Below are positions 52,276 to 61,555 of a stretch of 64,000 bases of DNA, piece after piece. The stretch is from AP-15 sp963747735. Its GTDB lineage: Bacteria > Pseudomonadota > Alphaproteobacteria > ATCC43930 > CGMCC-115725. How positions within the stretch are numbered: position 1 is the first letter of the stretch; the number at the start of each line of letters is the position of its first letter. A program made the translations under genes and the position numbers. The notes below the pieces were generated by a model that was not told the origin of the DNA, ran no database searches, and saw only the letters and a list, made by a program, of their open reading frames with translations. The stretch lies in NCBI GenBank assembly GCA_963747735.1, contig CAVVGE010000015.1, forward strand, positions 1-64,000, written 5' to 3'.

Positions 52276-53717
52276 ATGATGCTGCTAAGCATGAAAGCCG
52301 CGGCGCAGGACGACGTGACCGAGCGGATCAAGGAGATCGTCGGCCCCAGGGGCTGGATTGCCGATCCGAACGACGCAGAGCCTTACCTTGTCGAGGCGCG
52401 CGGCCTCTATCGCGGGGCGACCCGGCTCGTCGTGCGCCCGGCTTCGACAGCGGAGGTCGCCGCCGTCGTCGGGATTTGCGCCGAAGCGGGGCTCGCGGTG
52501 GTGCCGCAGGGCGGCAATACCGGGCTCGTCGGCGGCGGGGTGCCGCCCGCAGGACCGCGACAACATCGTCTTGGCGCTCGGCCGGATGAACCGGGTGCGG
52601 GCGATCGACCCCAATAATTTTACGATGACGGTCGAGGCGGGCTGCATCCTCGCCGATCTGCACGAGGCCGCGTCCGAGGTGGACCGGCTCTTTCCGCTGA
52701 GCCTCGGGGCCGAGGGCAGCTGCCAGATCGGCGGCAATCTCTCGACCAATGCCGGCGGGATCGCGGTGCTTGCGCTATGGCAACACGCGCGAATTGACCC
52801 TCGGCGTCGAGGTGGTGTTGCCGGACGGCCGGGTCTGGGATGGGCTCAGGGGCTTGCGCAAGGACAATACCGGCTACGATTTGAAGCAGCTTTTCATCGG
52901 CGGCGAGGGCACGCTCGGCATCATCACCGCCGCCACGATCAAGCTCTTCCCAAAGCCGCGCGAGATCGAGACCGCGTTTGTGGCACTGGCGCGGATCGAG
53001 GACGCAATGGCGCTCTTTGCCCATGCACGCGCCGCCAGCGCCGACCAGCTGACCGCGTTCGAGCTGATCCCGCGCGCCGGGCTCGATTTGGCGCTCGCCC
53101 ATGTCCCCGGCACCACCGACCCGCTCGCCGGGCGCCACCCCTGGCATGTGCTGTTGGAAATGTCGTCGAGCCAGAGCGACAGCGGCATTCGCGCGCTCCT
53201 GGAGCGGCTCCTCGAAGAGGCGCTCGCCGAGGGGCTGGTGGCCGATGGTGTCGTCGCCGAAAGCGGAGCGCAGCGGACGGCGCTGTGGCGGGTCCGCGAG
53301 GCGATCGTCGAGGCGCAGCTCTATTCGGGCTCGATCAAGCACGATGTGGCGGTGCCGGTCAGCCGCGTCGCCGAATTCGTCACCCGCGCCTCGGCCGCGG
53401 TCGCAGAGCGCCTTCCCGGCATCCGGCCGATCGCCTTTGGCCATGTCGGCGACGGCAACATCCATTTCAACCTGACCCAGCCGCAAGCGATGGACAAGGC
53501 CGCCTATCTCGACCGCTGGCAGGAGCTCAACGACATCGTCCACGGCATCGTGCGCGAGCTTTCGGGCTCGATCAGCGCCGAGCACGGTGTCGGCATCATG
53601 AAGCGCGACGAGATCACCCATTACAAGCCGGCGGTCGAGATCGAGCTGATGCGCCGGATCAAGCGTGCCCTCGACCCGCAAGGCATCATGAACCCCGGCA
53701 AGCTCGTCGCCCTTTGA
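52276..53717 (+). pseudogene. FAD-binding D-lactate/2-hydroxyacid dehydrogenase (GlcD-like), two apparent frameshifts
   Basis: The parts read in order VTERIKEIVGPRGWIADP, VVPQGGNTGLVGGGVPP, QDRDNIVLALGRMNRVRAID, GGNLSTNAGGIAVL, RYGNTRELTLGVEVVLPDGR, FIGGEGTLGIITAATIKLF, and the C-terminal FGHVGDGNIHFNL and SISAEHGVGIMKR to the stop at 53717. Two extra bases break it, a third c at 52546-52548 and a second t at 52770-52771. Correcting both gives a full enzyme of about 479 residues that oxidises a D-2-hydroxy acid with FAD. Sequence error is likely. Confidence 0.85.
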
Positions 53718-53796
53718 CTTGGCGTCCCCACAACCCTAGCCGACGCGGTGCGTCTCCGAGCAAGAACAAGTCCCTAAAATAAGGGAGAAGGTTCTA

Positions 53797-53990
53797 CCGC
53801 TTCCCCGGCGAAAGCCGGGGTCCACCTCTCCGGCGCTCCAAAATTTCAACCGGTTACAGCTCCGTACAAGCAATCTGGCATCTTACTTGCGGAACGATAG
53901 ACCCCGGCCTCCCCCACGGATCAAGTCCGTGGGTTGAAGGCCCACGGGGAAGCGAGCAAACGGTGCCCACGGGGCTCCATAACACGCTCT
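53797..53990 (-). repeat. Dispersed repeat of about 240 bp, copy C (inverted, partial)
   Basis: The reverse complement matches copies A and B, including ttgctcgcttccccgtgggc and the ggagcg..gaggtgg segment. It fills the gap between the FAD oxidase and the methyltransferase (53718-54096), which contains no gene. Confidence 0.75.
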
Positions 53991-54096
53991 CTCGCCGGGA
54001 CGACGCCGTTCGGTCGGCGGCACGGGGCTTGACCGGCTCGGTGCGGCGATCCAGCCTTTGGTCAAAGACCCGCGATCGGCGAACGGAGCCGCGACG

Positions 54097-54696
54097 ATGA
54101 GCTCGGAATTCCCGCTCTACCCGCATGATTGGCAATCGGCGGAATATGTCGGGCATTGGATCGACCACGATGTGACCCGCGACGACGACCGCCGGCCGCT
54201 GTTGCGGCGGATGCTGGCGGCGTCGGGGCTGGCGGCGGATGCGGCGCCGCTTGTGCTCGATATCGGCGCCGGCTATGGCGTGGTCACCGAAGAGGTGTTG
54301 CGCGCGTTCCCGGCGGCGCGGGTGACGCTGCAGGATTATTCCCGGCCGATGCTCGACCGCGCCCGCGAGCGCCTCGCCGGCCACGCCGACCGGCTCACAT
54401 GGGTGGTGTGCAACCTGACCGACCCGGCCTGGGCCGAGAGGGCCGGCGGGCCATTCGATCTCGCGGTGTCGGCGATCGTATTGCACAATCTGCCGCGGAC
54501 GGACGACATCTTCGCCTGCTACCGCGCGATCCGGACCCTCTTGGCGCCGGGCGCCCGGTTTTTGAATTGCGACCGGTTTGCCGATGGGGTCGAGCCGCAT
54601 CTTGCGGCGTTGCGCGAGGCCGGCTTTGGCCGGGTCGAGTGCCTCTGGCACGAGCCGCCGCGCGCAATTGTGACGGCAACCACACCCGGCCGATAA
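54097..54696 (+). CDS. Class I SAM-dependent methyltransferase
   Basis: The 199-residue protein has the SAM-binding motif I LVLDIGAGYGVVTEEVL, the acidic motif II VTLQDYSRPML and the motif IV region GPFDLAVSAIVLHNLPR. Substrate unknown. Stand-alone gene; the ATG at 54097 fits the family N-terminus. Confidence 0.85.
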   Translation: MSSEFPLYPHDWQSAEYVGHWIDHDVTRDDDRRPLLRRMLAASGLAADAAPLVLDIGAGYGVVTEEVLRAFPAARVTLQDYSRPMLDRARERLAGHADRLTWVVCNLTDPAWAERAGGPFDLAVSAIVLHNLPRTDDIFACYRAIRTLLAPGARFLNCDRFADGVEPHLAALREAGFGRVECLWHEPPRAIVTATTPGR

Positions 54697-54779
54697 ACAG
54701 CGACGGCCTCCGCTGGGGAGGCCGGGCCGGGTCTGCAATTGGGCGGCCGGGTAATTCCGGCCGCCCGTCGTCCGCACGC

Positions 54780-55166
54780 TTACCTGTAGTAGCCGTAATA
54801 TTGCGGGTAGGAATATGACGGGTAGGCGTAATTATTATAATAAGGCTGCGAATAATAAGCCGGAGAAGTGCCGTAGTAATATCCGTTTGGGTAGTAATAG
54901 GGCGAGGGGGCGGCATAGACCGGCGGCGCCGAAGAGGCGATTGCGGCACCGGCGAGCGCGCCGCCGAGGATGCCGAGCCCGATCGCCGCACCGACGCCCG
55001 GTCCACCACCCGCGTGAGCCGTGACCGGCACCGCGGTCAGGGTCGTCAACGACAGCGCCGCAACGGCACCGGCGACGATCGCACCGTGCAGGGTCTTTTT
55101 CAGCAGGCTCGGTTGCCGGGTTTCGCCATTGGCATTCGGGAGGTGTTGCGTCGTCTCGGTAAACAT
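54780..55166 (-). CDS. Exported glycine-zipper protein with Tyr-rich tail
   Basis: The 128-residue protein has a long signal-like N-terminus (LHGAIVAGAVAALSLTTLTAVPVTAHA). A Gly/Ala zipper (GPGVGAAIGLGILGGALAGAAI) and a low-complexity tail of Tyr, Pro, Asn and Ser (YYYPNGYYYG..) follow. Such proteins are probably periplasmic or surface-associated; no function is known. GGAG lies before the ATG at 55166. Confidence 0.75.
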   Translation of the reverse strand: MFTETTQHLPNANGETRQPSLLKKTLHGAIVAGAVAALSLTTLTAVPVTAHAGGGPGVGAAIGLGILGGALAGAAIASSAPPVYAAPSPYYYPNGYYYGTSPAYYSQPYYNNYAYPSYSYPQYYGYYR

Positions 55167-55319
55167 CGTCTTCTCCAGTCGTCTATCGGGATGCTGCTTC
55201 AGCGATCCTTCGATGCCGACGATGTGGGGGCACCCGAACTCGACCGCCATCTCGCAGAACCCCCCGCCCCGCTCCATCCGAAAACCGCTCTCGCCACCCG
55301 ACAGAATCCCGAAATGTTC

Positions 55320-56207
55320 CTACCCTGAGGCGGCGAGATGCCGGACCAGCTGGCGGGCATAGCTCGGCAGATCGGCCGCGTGGCGCACGCAGATGACCAA
55401 TTTGCGCACCGCCCAGTCGTCGGCGAGCTCGACCCGGCGGATCGCCATCGTCCTCGCCTGGCGCTCGACCGTCGTCGCCGGGACGATGCCGATCCCGACA
55501 TTGCATTCGACGAGCCGGCAGACCGCGTCGAAGCTGCGCAGCTGCACGCGCAATTTCAGGTGGCGCCCGGCGCGCTCGGCCTTTTCCGACAGAAAGCGCT
55601 GAAGGGCGCTGGCGCGGTCGAGACCGACAAAGTCGTAATCGAGAGTTTGGAGAAAAGCCGCTTGCGGCAGCGCTGCGAGCGGGTGGCCCGGTGACGTGAC
55701 GAGCACGAACCGGTCGGTGCGGAACGGCCAGGTTTCGAGCCCCGCGGTCTCGACCATGCCGGCGACAATGCCGATTTCGGCGGTGCCGTCGGCGACCGCC
55801 GCGACGATCTCGCCGCTGAGCCGTTCTTCGAGGTCGATATTGACCTGCGGATGGGCGGCCAGGAATTCGCTCAACGGCTCGGCCAGAAACTCGCTCAGCG
55901 CGTTGGTGTTCGAGAAGAGGCGGATCTGGCCGCGCACCCCTTGGGCATATTGCGCAAGGTCGCCGCGCATGCGCTCGGCCTGCTCGGCCAGAATGCGGGC
56001 GTGCTGGACGAGGGTGCGCCCGGCCGCAGTCGGCACGACCCCTTGACGCTCGCGTAACAGAAGCGGGATGCCGAGCTCGGCTTCCATGTTACGGATGCGC
56101 GTGCTCGCCGCGGCAATCGCGAGATTGAGCCGTTCGGCGCCGCGGGTGATGCTGCCGGCTTCGACAACGGCGAGAAAAAGCCGCAGATCGGAGAGGTCGA
56201 AGCGCAT
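55320..56207 (-). CDS. LysR-family transcriptional regulator
   Basis: The 295-residue protein has the LysR helix-turn-helix (LRLFLAVVEAGSITRGAERLNLAIAAASTRIRNMEAELG, residues 8-46) and a periplasmic-binding-like effector domain. It is divergent from the SdhA-like flavoprotein gene, with a palindromic site in between (56222-56240), so it probably regulates that gene and itself. Confidence 0.92.
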   Translation of the reverse strand: MRFDLSDLRLFLAVVEAGSITRGAERLNLAIAAASTRIRNMEAELGIPLLLRERQGVVPTAAGRTLVQHARILAEQAERMRGDLAQYAQGVRGQIRLFSNTNALSEFLAEPLSEFLAAHPQVNIDLEERLSGEIVAAVADGTAEIGIVAGMVETAGLETWPFRTDRFVLVTSPGHPLAALPQAAFLQTLDYDFVGLDRASALQRFLSEKAERAGRHLKLRVQLRSFDAVCRLVECNVGIGIVPATTVERQARTMAIRRVELADDWAVRKLVICVRHAADLPSYARQLVRHLAASG

Positions 56208-56221
56208 CGAGTGCGACCGAA

Positions 56222-56240
56222 CCTTCGTATTTAACGAAGG
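56222..56240. promoter_or_regulatory. LysR-type operator
   Basis: CCTTCGT-ATTTA-ACGAAGG is a perfect 7-bp inverted repeat that includes a T-N11-A LysR box (TCGTATTTAACGA). It lies 15 bases from the lysR start in the lysR/flavoprotein intergenic region. Confidence 0.7.
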
Positions 56241-56314
56241 GAGGATGCGCCAAACGCTCCTTGTGTCAACGTGATTGCCGCATCAGATTTCGGTGATCAC
56301 GAAGGTAGACGATC

Positions 56315-58099
56315 ATGCCGGCTTATCCGATCGAAGACCACGCTTACGACGTCGTCGTGGTCGGCGGCGGCGGCGCCGGGTTGCGCACGACGCTCGGCGC
56401 GACCGCGGCGGGGCTCGATACCGCGTGCCTCAGCAAGGTGTTTCCGACCCGCAGCCATACCGCGGCGGCGCAAGGCGGGATCGGCGCCGCGCTCGGCAAT
56501 ATGGGCGAGGACGATTGGCGCTGGCATATGTACGACACGGTCAAAGGGTCGGATTGGCTCGGCGACCAGGACGCGATCGAATACATGTGCAAGAGCGCTC
56601 CGGCCGCGGTCGTCGAGCTCGAGCAGATGGGGCTGCCGTTTTCGCGCACCGCGGACGGGCAGATCTATCAGCGGCCGTTTGGCGGGCATACCGTGCATTT
56701 TGGCCAGGGTCTCGCCAAGCGAGCCTGCGCCGCCGCCGACCGCACCGGCCACGCGCTGATCCACACTCTCTACCAGCAATGCCTGAAGCGCCGCGCCCGG
56801 TTCTTTATCGAATACGTGGCGCTCGATTTGCTGATGCAAGACGGCGTCTGCCGCGGCGTTCTCGCCTGGTGCCTCGAAGACGGCAGCCTGCACCGGTTTC
56901 GGGCGCAAGTGACGGTGCTGGCGACCGGCGGCGGCGGGCGCACCTATTTCTCGACGACCCAGGCGCATATCTGCACCGGCGACGGCTATGCGATGGCGCT
57001 GCGTGCCGGGTTGCCGCTGCAGGACATGGAATTTGTCCAATTCCACCCGACCGGCATCTATGGCGCCGGCTGCCTCGTGACCGAGGGGGCGCGCGGCGAA
57101 GGCGGCTACCTGACGAACGGCGAAGGCGAGCGCTTTATGGAACGCTACGCTCCCAACACCCAGGACCTCGGCTCGCGCGATGTGGTGGCGCGGGCGATGG
57201 AGATCGAGATCCGCGAAGGCCGCGGCTGCGGGCCGCAGCGCGACCATATTCTGCTGCATCTCGAGCACCTCGATCCGCAGCTGCTGCACCAGCGGTTGCC
57301 TGGCATTTCCGAAACCGTGCGGATTTTTACCGGCGTCGATGTGGCGCGCGAGCCGGTCCCGGTCTTGCCGACCGCGCATTACAACATGGGCGGCATCCCG
57401 ACCAATATCCGCGGCGAAGTGCTGAACCCGACCCCGGACGACCCCGAGCGCGTCGTGCGCGGGCTGATGGCGGTCGGCGAAGCGGCCTGCGTCTCGGTGC
57501 ACGGCGCCACCCGCCTCGGTACCAATTCGCTCTTGGACCTTGTCGTCTTTGGCCGGGCGGCGGCGCTGCGCGCGGCCGAAATCGCCGAGCCCGGTGCCTC
57601 GCAGCCGGAACTGCCGGCCGCTGCGGCGGAGCCGGCGCTCGAACGCTTCGACCGGCTGCGGCATGCCGGGGGTCATGTAAAAAGCGGGGCGCTGCGCCTC
57701 TCGATGCAACGGGCGATGCAGCAGCATTGCGCCGTGTTCCGCACCGCGGCGATTTTGGAACGGGGGCTCGGCGAGATCGCCGGAGTCGAAGCCGGGCTCG
57801 CCGATCTCGCCGTCACCGACCGGTCGATGATCTGGAACACCGATCTCGTCGATGCGCTCGAGCTCGACAACATGCTGGGCCAGGCCGAAATCGTGCTGCG
57901 CTCGGCGCTCTATCGCACCGAGAGCCGGGGCGCTCACGCGCGCGAGGATTTCCCCGAACGCGACGACCGCAGCTGGCTCGTTCACACCCTCGCCTGGTGC
58001 CACGCCGGCGGTGTGGTGCGGCTCGGCTCGCGCCCGGTCCATTTGCACCCGTTGTCGAACGAGGTCCCTGCGTTCCCGCCCGGCGAGCGGGTTTATTGA
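56315..58099 (+). CDS. Succinate dehydrogenase/fumarate reductase flavoprotein-like subunit, orphan
   Basis: The 594-residue protein has the FAD-binding DVVVVGGGGAGLRTTLGA, the covalent-FAD His in TRSHTAAAQGG, HPTGIYGAGCLVTEGARGEGG with the catalytic Arg, and the substrate-site His in TAHYNMGGIPTN. Length fits SdhA. No iron-sulfur or membrane anchor subunit genes follow, and the gene is under a divergent LysR regulator, so this is probably a specialised paralogue (for example an oxidase or reductase of another dicarboxylate) and not the respiratory complex II. Confidence 0.88.
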   Translation: MPAYPIEDHAYDVVVVGGGGAGLRTTLGATAAGLDTACLSKVFPTRSHTAAAQGGIGAALGNMGEDDWRWHMYDTVKGSDWLGDQDAIEYMCKSAPAAVVELEQMGLPFSRTADGQIYQRPFGGHTVHFGQGLAKRACAAADRTGHALIHTLYQQCLKRRARFFIEYVALDLLMQDGVCRGVLAWCLEDGSLHRFRAQVTVLATGGGGRTYFSTTQAHICTGDGYAMALRAGLPLQDMEFVQFHPTGIYGAGCLVTEGARGEGGYLTNGEGERFMERYAPNTQDLGSRDVVARAMEIEIREGRGCGPQRDHILLHLEHLDPQLLHQRLPGISETVRIFTGVDVAREPVPVLPTAHYNMGGIPTNIRGEVLNPTPDDPERVVRGLMAVGEAACVSVHGATRLGTNSLLDLVVFGRAAALRAAEIAEPGASQPELPAAAAEPALERFDRLRHAGGHVKSGALRLSMQRAMQQHCAVFRTAAILERGLGEIAGVEAGLADLAVTDRSMIWNTDLVDALELDNMLGQAEIVLRSALYRTESRGAHAREDFPERDDRSWLVHTLAWCHAGGVVRLGSRPVHLHPLSNEVPAFPPGERVY

Positions 58100-58923
58100 G
58101 GATGGCCCGCGACGAGGGTCGGCGCTTGCTGCAGCCCGACATCGTTGAGCACGCGGTCGCGGTAGCGTTCTACTTCGAGCGGCAATTTATCGGTGGCGCG
58201 CCCGCTGTTGACCCAGGTGTCGAAATTGCCCGGTCCCCAATTGTAGGCGGCGACGGCGTCGGGCCAATTGCCGTAGCGCCGATAGAGGAGCGCGAGATAG
58301 GCGCGGCCGAGCTGCCGGTTTTGGACGAGGTCGAAGCGGTCGCCGCCGCCTGAATCGATCGCCGCCGCAGCCGAGACCTGCATCGGTCCCTGCGGCCCGT
58401 CGAATAGCGGCCGCCACATCCCGGGATCGGTGCCGTGGCTCGATTCCGCACCGTCGACGGCAAAGGCGACGCGGTCGAGATCGAGGCCGCTCGCCGGCGC
58501 GAAGAGGCCGATATCGATGGGGTAGACCGGCGACCCGCGCAGCACCGTCACCGGCTGGTAGCGGCGATCGGCAAAGGTCACCAGGTCGATCCGTGCGACC
58601 GGAGCGGCGGAGGTGCCGCCATGCACCACCCGGACCGCCAGATTTTGGACGCCGCCGATGCCGGCGAGCCGCACCGTGCCGGGATTGCCGGCCGAGCCCG
58701 CCGCCGAGGGCTTGCCGCGCACGATCCTGACCGATGGCTGCCGCGGATCGCCGAAAACGACGATTTCGCTGTTTTTGGCATTCTTGCGGATCAGGATATT
58801 GATGACCGCGACGCTCACGCGCGGTTTCGGCTTGGCCGCAGCCTGAGCGGTCGCGGCCGGCCCGAATGCCACCGGCCACGCCAGCAATGCTGCGATCGCA
58901 GCCGAAAATCGCCGACCCCCCAT
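58093..58923 (-). CDS. Exported lytic transglycosylase (SLT domain)
   Basis: The 276-residue protein starts with a signal peptide (AAIAALLAWPVAFGPAATAQA). It has an N-terminal region of unknown function and a C-terminal SLT fold: catalytic Glu in DGAESSHGTDPGMW, GPQGPMQVS, and AVAAYNWGPGNFDTWV. It cleaves peptidoglycan in the periplasm. Its end overlaps the flavoprotein gene end by 7 bases (convergent). Confidence 0.85.
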   Translation of the reverse strand: MGGRRFSAAIAALLAWPVAFGPAATAQAAAKPKPRVSVAVINILIRKNAKNSEIVVFGDPRQPSVRIVRGKPSAAGSAGNPGTVRLAGIGGVQNLAVRVVHGGTSAAPVARIDLVTFADRRYQPVTVLRGSPVYPIDIGLFAPASGLDLDRVAFAVDGAESSHGTDPGMWRPLFDGPQGPMQVSAAAAIDSGGGDRFDLVQNRQLGRAYLALLYRRYGNWPDAVAAYNWGPGNFDTWVNSGRATDKLPLEVERYRDRVLNDVGLQQAPTLVAGHPQ

Positions 58924-59043
58924 GACGATGTGGTGCCGGACGATCCCGATCGATGTCAAGCATTCGGGATGGCGCTTGTCGGGAAATCGGCGCGCAGGAT
59001 ATAGCATTGCCGTTTCGCGCCACCCCTTCCCGAGGCAATTGCA

Positions 59044-59481
59044 ATGGCGAAAATCCTGATTGTGCACGGTGCCGGCATGAACATGCGCGGCAAGGTCCAG
59101 ACCGAGATCTTCGGCCCGATGACGCTGCCGCAATATGACGAGCGCATCCGCGGCTATGCCGCCGAATTGGGCCTCGACATCGAGATCTTCCACTCGAACG
59201 TCGAAGGCGAGATCATCGACAAGCTCTACGAGGCCAACGACCAGGGCTTCGAGGCGGCATTGTTCAACCCGGCGGCCTTCGGCACCGGCTACCCGGCACT
59301 GGTCGCGGCGATATCGCAGGTGAGCTTTCCGACGATCGAGGTGCATATCTCAAACCCGATCCGGCGCGGCCCGGCCTCGCAGACCGCCGCGGTCAGCCAC
59401 GGCATCGTCGCCGGCTTTGGCCTGCCGGGCTATTACGTCGCCTTGCGCGGGGTGCGCGACATGCTGGCGGCGAAAAAGTGA
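59044..59481 (+). CDS. Type II 3-dehydroquinate dehydratase-like protein with altered active site
   Basis: The 145-residue protein has the AroQ fold and marks such as ILIVHGAGMNM, FHSNVEGEIIDKLYEA, EVHISNPIRR and the end GLPGYYVALRGV. Key residues differ from true AroQ. The Arg of the G-x-R-E loop is missing (RGKVQTEIFG), the catalytic Tyr before the Gly is Phe, and the THTS segment with the active-site His is GTGY (NPAAFGTGYPAL). The His of VHISN is kept. It overlaps the next gene as GTGA, in an operon with two dehydrogenases, so it may dehydrate or bind a related polyol acid. Shikimate-pathway function is doubtful. Confidence 0.75.
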   Translation: MAKILIVHGAGMNMRGKVQTEIFGPMTLPQYDERIRGYAAELGLDIEIFHSNVEGEIIDKLYEANDQGFEAALFNPAAFGTGYPALVAAISQVSFPTIEVHISNPIRRGPASQTAAVSHGIVAGFGLPGYYVALRGVRDMLAAKK

Positions 59482-60491
59482 TCCGCACGGCAATCGTCGG
59501 CCTCGGCCGCTGGGGCCGCACGCTGGTCAACGCGGTCGACGGCAAGAGTGCTGCGATTCGGTTTACCGCCGGCCATAGCCGCACCCGTCTTTCGGCCGAG
59601 CCGTTTTGCGCCGAGCACGGCATCGCCTGGCGCGACAGTCTCGATGCGGTGCTCGGCGACCCGCAGATCGACGCCGTCGCCTTTGCGACGCCGCACAGCC
59701 AGCATGGGCCGCAGGTCGAGCGCGCCGCGGCGGCCGGCAAGCACGTGTTTATGGAAAAGCCGTTTACGCTCGATGTCAGAAGCGCCGAAGCGGCGCTTGG
59801 GGCGGTGGCGCGCGCCGGGGTGACCTTGGCGGTCGCCTATCCGCGCCGCTTTCACCCGGCGATGCTCGAGCTGAAGGCGCGGCTCGACGACGGCAGGCTC
59901 GGGCTGCCGACGCATTGCGAGGCGGCGCAGGCGTCGCCCGCCGGGCATTTCATGCCCGATGGCTATTACTGGCGCGCCGATCCGCAGGAGGCGCCGGCCG
60001 GAGCGATGACCGCGACCGGGGTCCACAACCTCGACGCGATGATTTATCTCTTCGGCCGGATCGACGAGGTTTATTGCCTCAATCTGCGCCGGCTGGTGCC
60101 GACCCTCGAGGACACGACGAGCGTCTTGCTCGGCCTCGAAAACGGCATGTCGGCGAGCCTTTACTGCTCCTTGGCAACAGCGCCGACCTATCGCTTCGCG
60201 GTCTACGGCACCAAGGGGTCGGTCGAGCTCAGGGGCCGCGACGCCGAATTCCGCTTTACCCCGGTCCCGGCCGAGCCGCCCGAAGGCCGCTATGCCGCAT
60301 CGCCGCCCGAGATCATCGAATACAAGGGTTTCAACGCGCTCAGGGCAGAGCTCGAAGGCTTTGCCGCGGCGATCGAGGGCAGGCGGCCTTACCCGATCGC
60401 GGCGGACGAGATCCTGCACGGGGTCGCCGCGTTCGAAGCGATCGTGCGCTCGGCCGCGACCCGTCAGCCGGTCAAAGTCGCGCGCGACTGA
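59478..60491 (+). CDS. Gfo/Idh/MocA-family oxidoreductase
   Basis: The 337-residue protein has an NAD-binding N-terminus (IRTAIVGLGRWGRTLVNAV), the cofactor/catalytic EKPF motif (KHVFMEKPFTLD) and a C-terminal alpha/beta domain with TATGVHNLDAMIYLFG containing the catalytic His region. It oxidises a sugar, inositol-like or polyol substrate. GTG start overlaps the AroQ-like gene. Confidence 0.88.
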   Translation: MIRTAIVGLGRWGRTLVNAVDGKSAAIRFTAGHSRTRLSAEPFCAEHGIAWRDSLDAVLGDPQIDAVAFATPHSQHGPQVERAAAAGKHVFMEKPFTLDVRSAEAALGAVARAGVTLAVAYPRRFHPAMLELKARLDDGRLGLPTHCEAAQASPAGHFMPDGYYWRADPQEAPAGAMTATGVHNLDAMIYLFGRIDEVYCLNLRRLVPTLEDTTSVLLGLENGMSASLYCSLATAPTYRFAVYGTKGSVELRGRDAEFRFTPVPAEPPEGRYAASPPEIIEYKGFNALRAELEGFAAAIEGRRPYPIAADEILHGVAAFEAIVRSAATRQPVKVARD

Positions 60492-60506
60492 ACCGAGGTA
60501 AAAACG

Positions 60507-61517
60507 ATGCCCGTTACCGTGCTCTATCCCGAGGACCGCCAGGTCCCGGACCTCGATCTCGAAGCCGGGATTTTCGGCCCCGAGGTGCGGCTCGTGCGGC
60601 GCGCCAAAGAGCGGCTCGCCGAGCTCGACCCGGCGGATTGCGCCGATATCGACGGGCTGATGATCATGCGCCATGCGGTCTCGGCCGAGGACATTGCGCG
60701 CTTTCCGCGGCTGCGCGCGATCGTGCGCATGGGGGTCGGCTACGACAAGATCGACCGGCCGGCCGCGGCGGCGAAGAACGTGCTGGTCTGCAACGTGCCC
60801 GATTACGGCACGACCGAGGTCGCCGACCATGCGATGGCCTTGGCCTTGTCGTTGCGCCGCGGCGTGGTCCTCTACCACGAGCGCATGCGCGCCGACCCGC
60901 CCGCCCCTTGGGGTGCGGTCAAGAACGATTTGATCCGGCGCATGAACGTGCAGAATTTCGGCATCCTCGGGCTCGGCCGGATCGGCACCGCGGTGGCGCT
61001 GCGCGCCCGTGCCTTTGGCTGCCGTGTCACGTTCTATGACCCCTATTTGCCGAACGGCGCCGAATTGGCGTTGGGCATCGGCCGGGCGGCGAGCCTCGAA
61101 GACCTGCTGCGCCGGACCGACACGCTCTCGGTCCACACGCCCTTGACCCATGAGACGAAAGGGCTTCTCGGCCGCGCGCAATTGTCGCTGCTGCCGCCGG
61201 GCGCGGTCGTCGTCAACACCGCGCGCGGGCCGATTGTCGATCTCGACGCGCTCCTCGCCTTGCTGCGAGAGGGCCATATCGCCGCCGCCGGGATCGACGT
61301 CCTGCCGGTCGAGCCGCCGGTCGAGCCGGTCCCCGAGATCCTCGCCGCCTACCGCGCGCGTGAGCCCGGCCTCGAAGGGCGGCTGGTGATCACCCCGCAC
61401 GCCGCCTGGTTCACCCCGCAATCCGAGCACGACACGCGCGTCAAATCGGCCGAGACGATGCGCGCCGCATTGCTGACCAACCGGCCGCAAAACGTGATCG
61501 CGCCCGAGATGTATTAG
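60507..61517 (+). CDS. D-isomer-specific 2-hydroxyacid dehydrogenase (CtBP-like)
   Basis: The 336-residue protein has the NAD-binding FGILGLGRIGTAVALRARAFG, the catalytic Arg in VVNTARGPIVDLDAL, Glu in GIDVLPVEPP and His in LVITPHAAWFT. It reduces or oxidises a D-2-hydroxy acid. It is 15 bases after the Gfo/Idh/MocA gene and completes the three-gene operon. Confidence 0.9.
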   Translation: MPVTVLYPEDRQVPDLDLEAGIFGPEVRLVRRAKERLAELDPADCADIDGLMIMRHAVSAEDIARFPRLRAIVRMGVGYDKIDRPAAAAKNVLVCNVPDYGTTEVADHAMALALSLRRGVVLYHERMRADPPAPWGAVKNDLIRRMNVQNFGILGLGRIGTAVALRARAFGCRVTFYDPYLPNGAELALGIGRAASLEDLLRRTDTLSVHTPLTHETKGLLGRAQLSLLPPGAVVVNTARGPIVDLDALLALLREGHIAAAGIDVLPVEPPVEPVPEILAAYRAREPGLEGRLVITPHAAWFTPQSEHDTRVKSAETMRAALLTNRPQNVIAPEMY

Positions 61518-61555
61518 TGGACCCTGCCGCATCGCCATCCGAAACGGAGAAGCAC

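Noticed and set aside
56275..58353. A 692-codon plus-strand frame overlapping the SdhA-like gene
   Set aside because: The product is Arg/Ala-rich and non-conserved, while the overlapping frame has all SdhA motifs.
59433..61538. A 701-codon open frame on the minus strand opposite the AroQ-like/Gfo-Idh/hydroxyacid dehydrogenase operon
   Set aside because: It is a GC-skew shadow: its codons mirror three clearly conserved plus-strand enzymes and its product is low-complexity R/G/D-rich without any motif. The same applies to long opposite-strand frames at 7276-9204 and 13431-15053.
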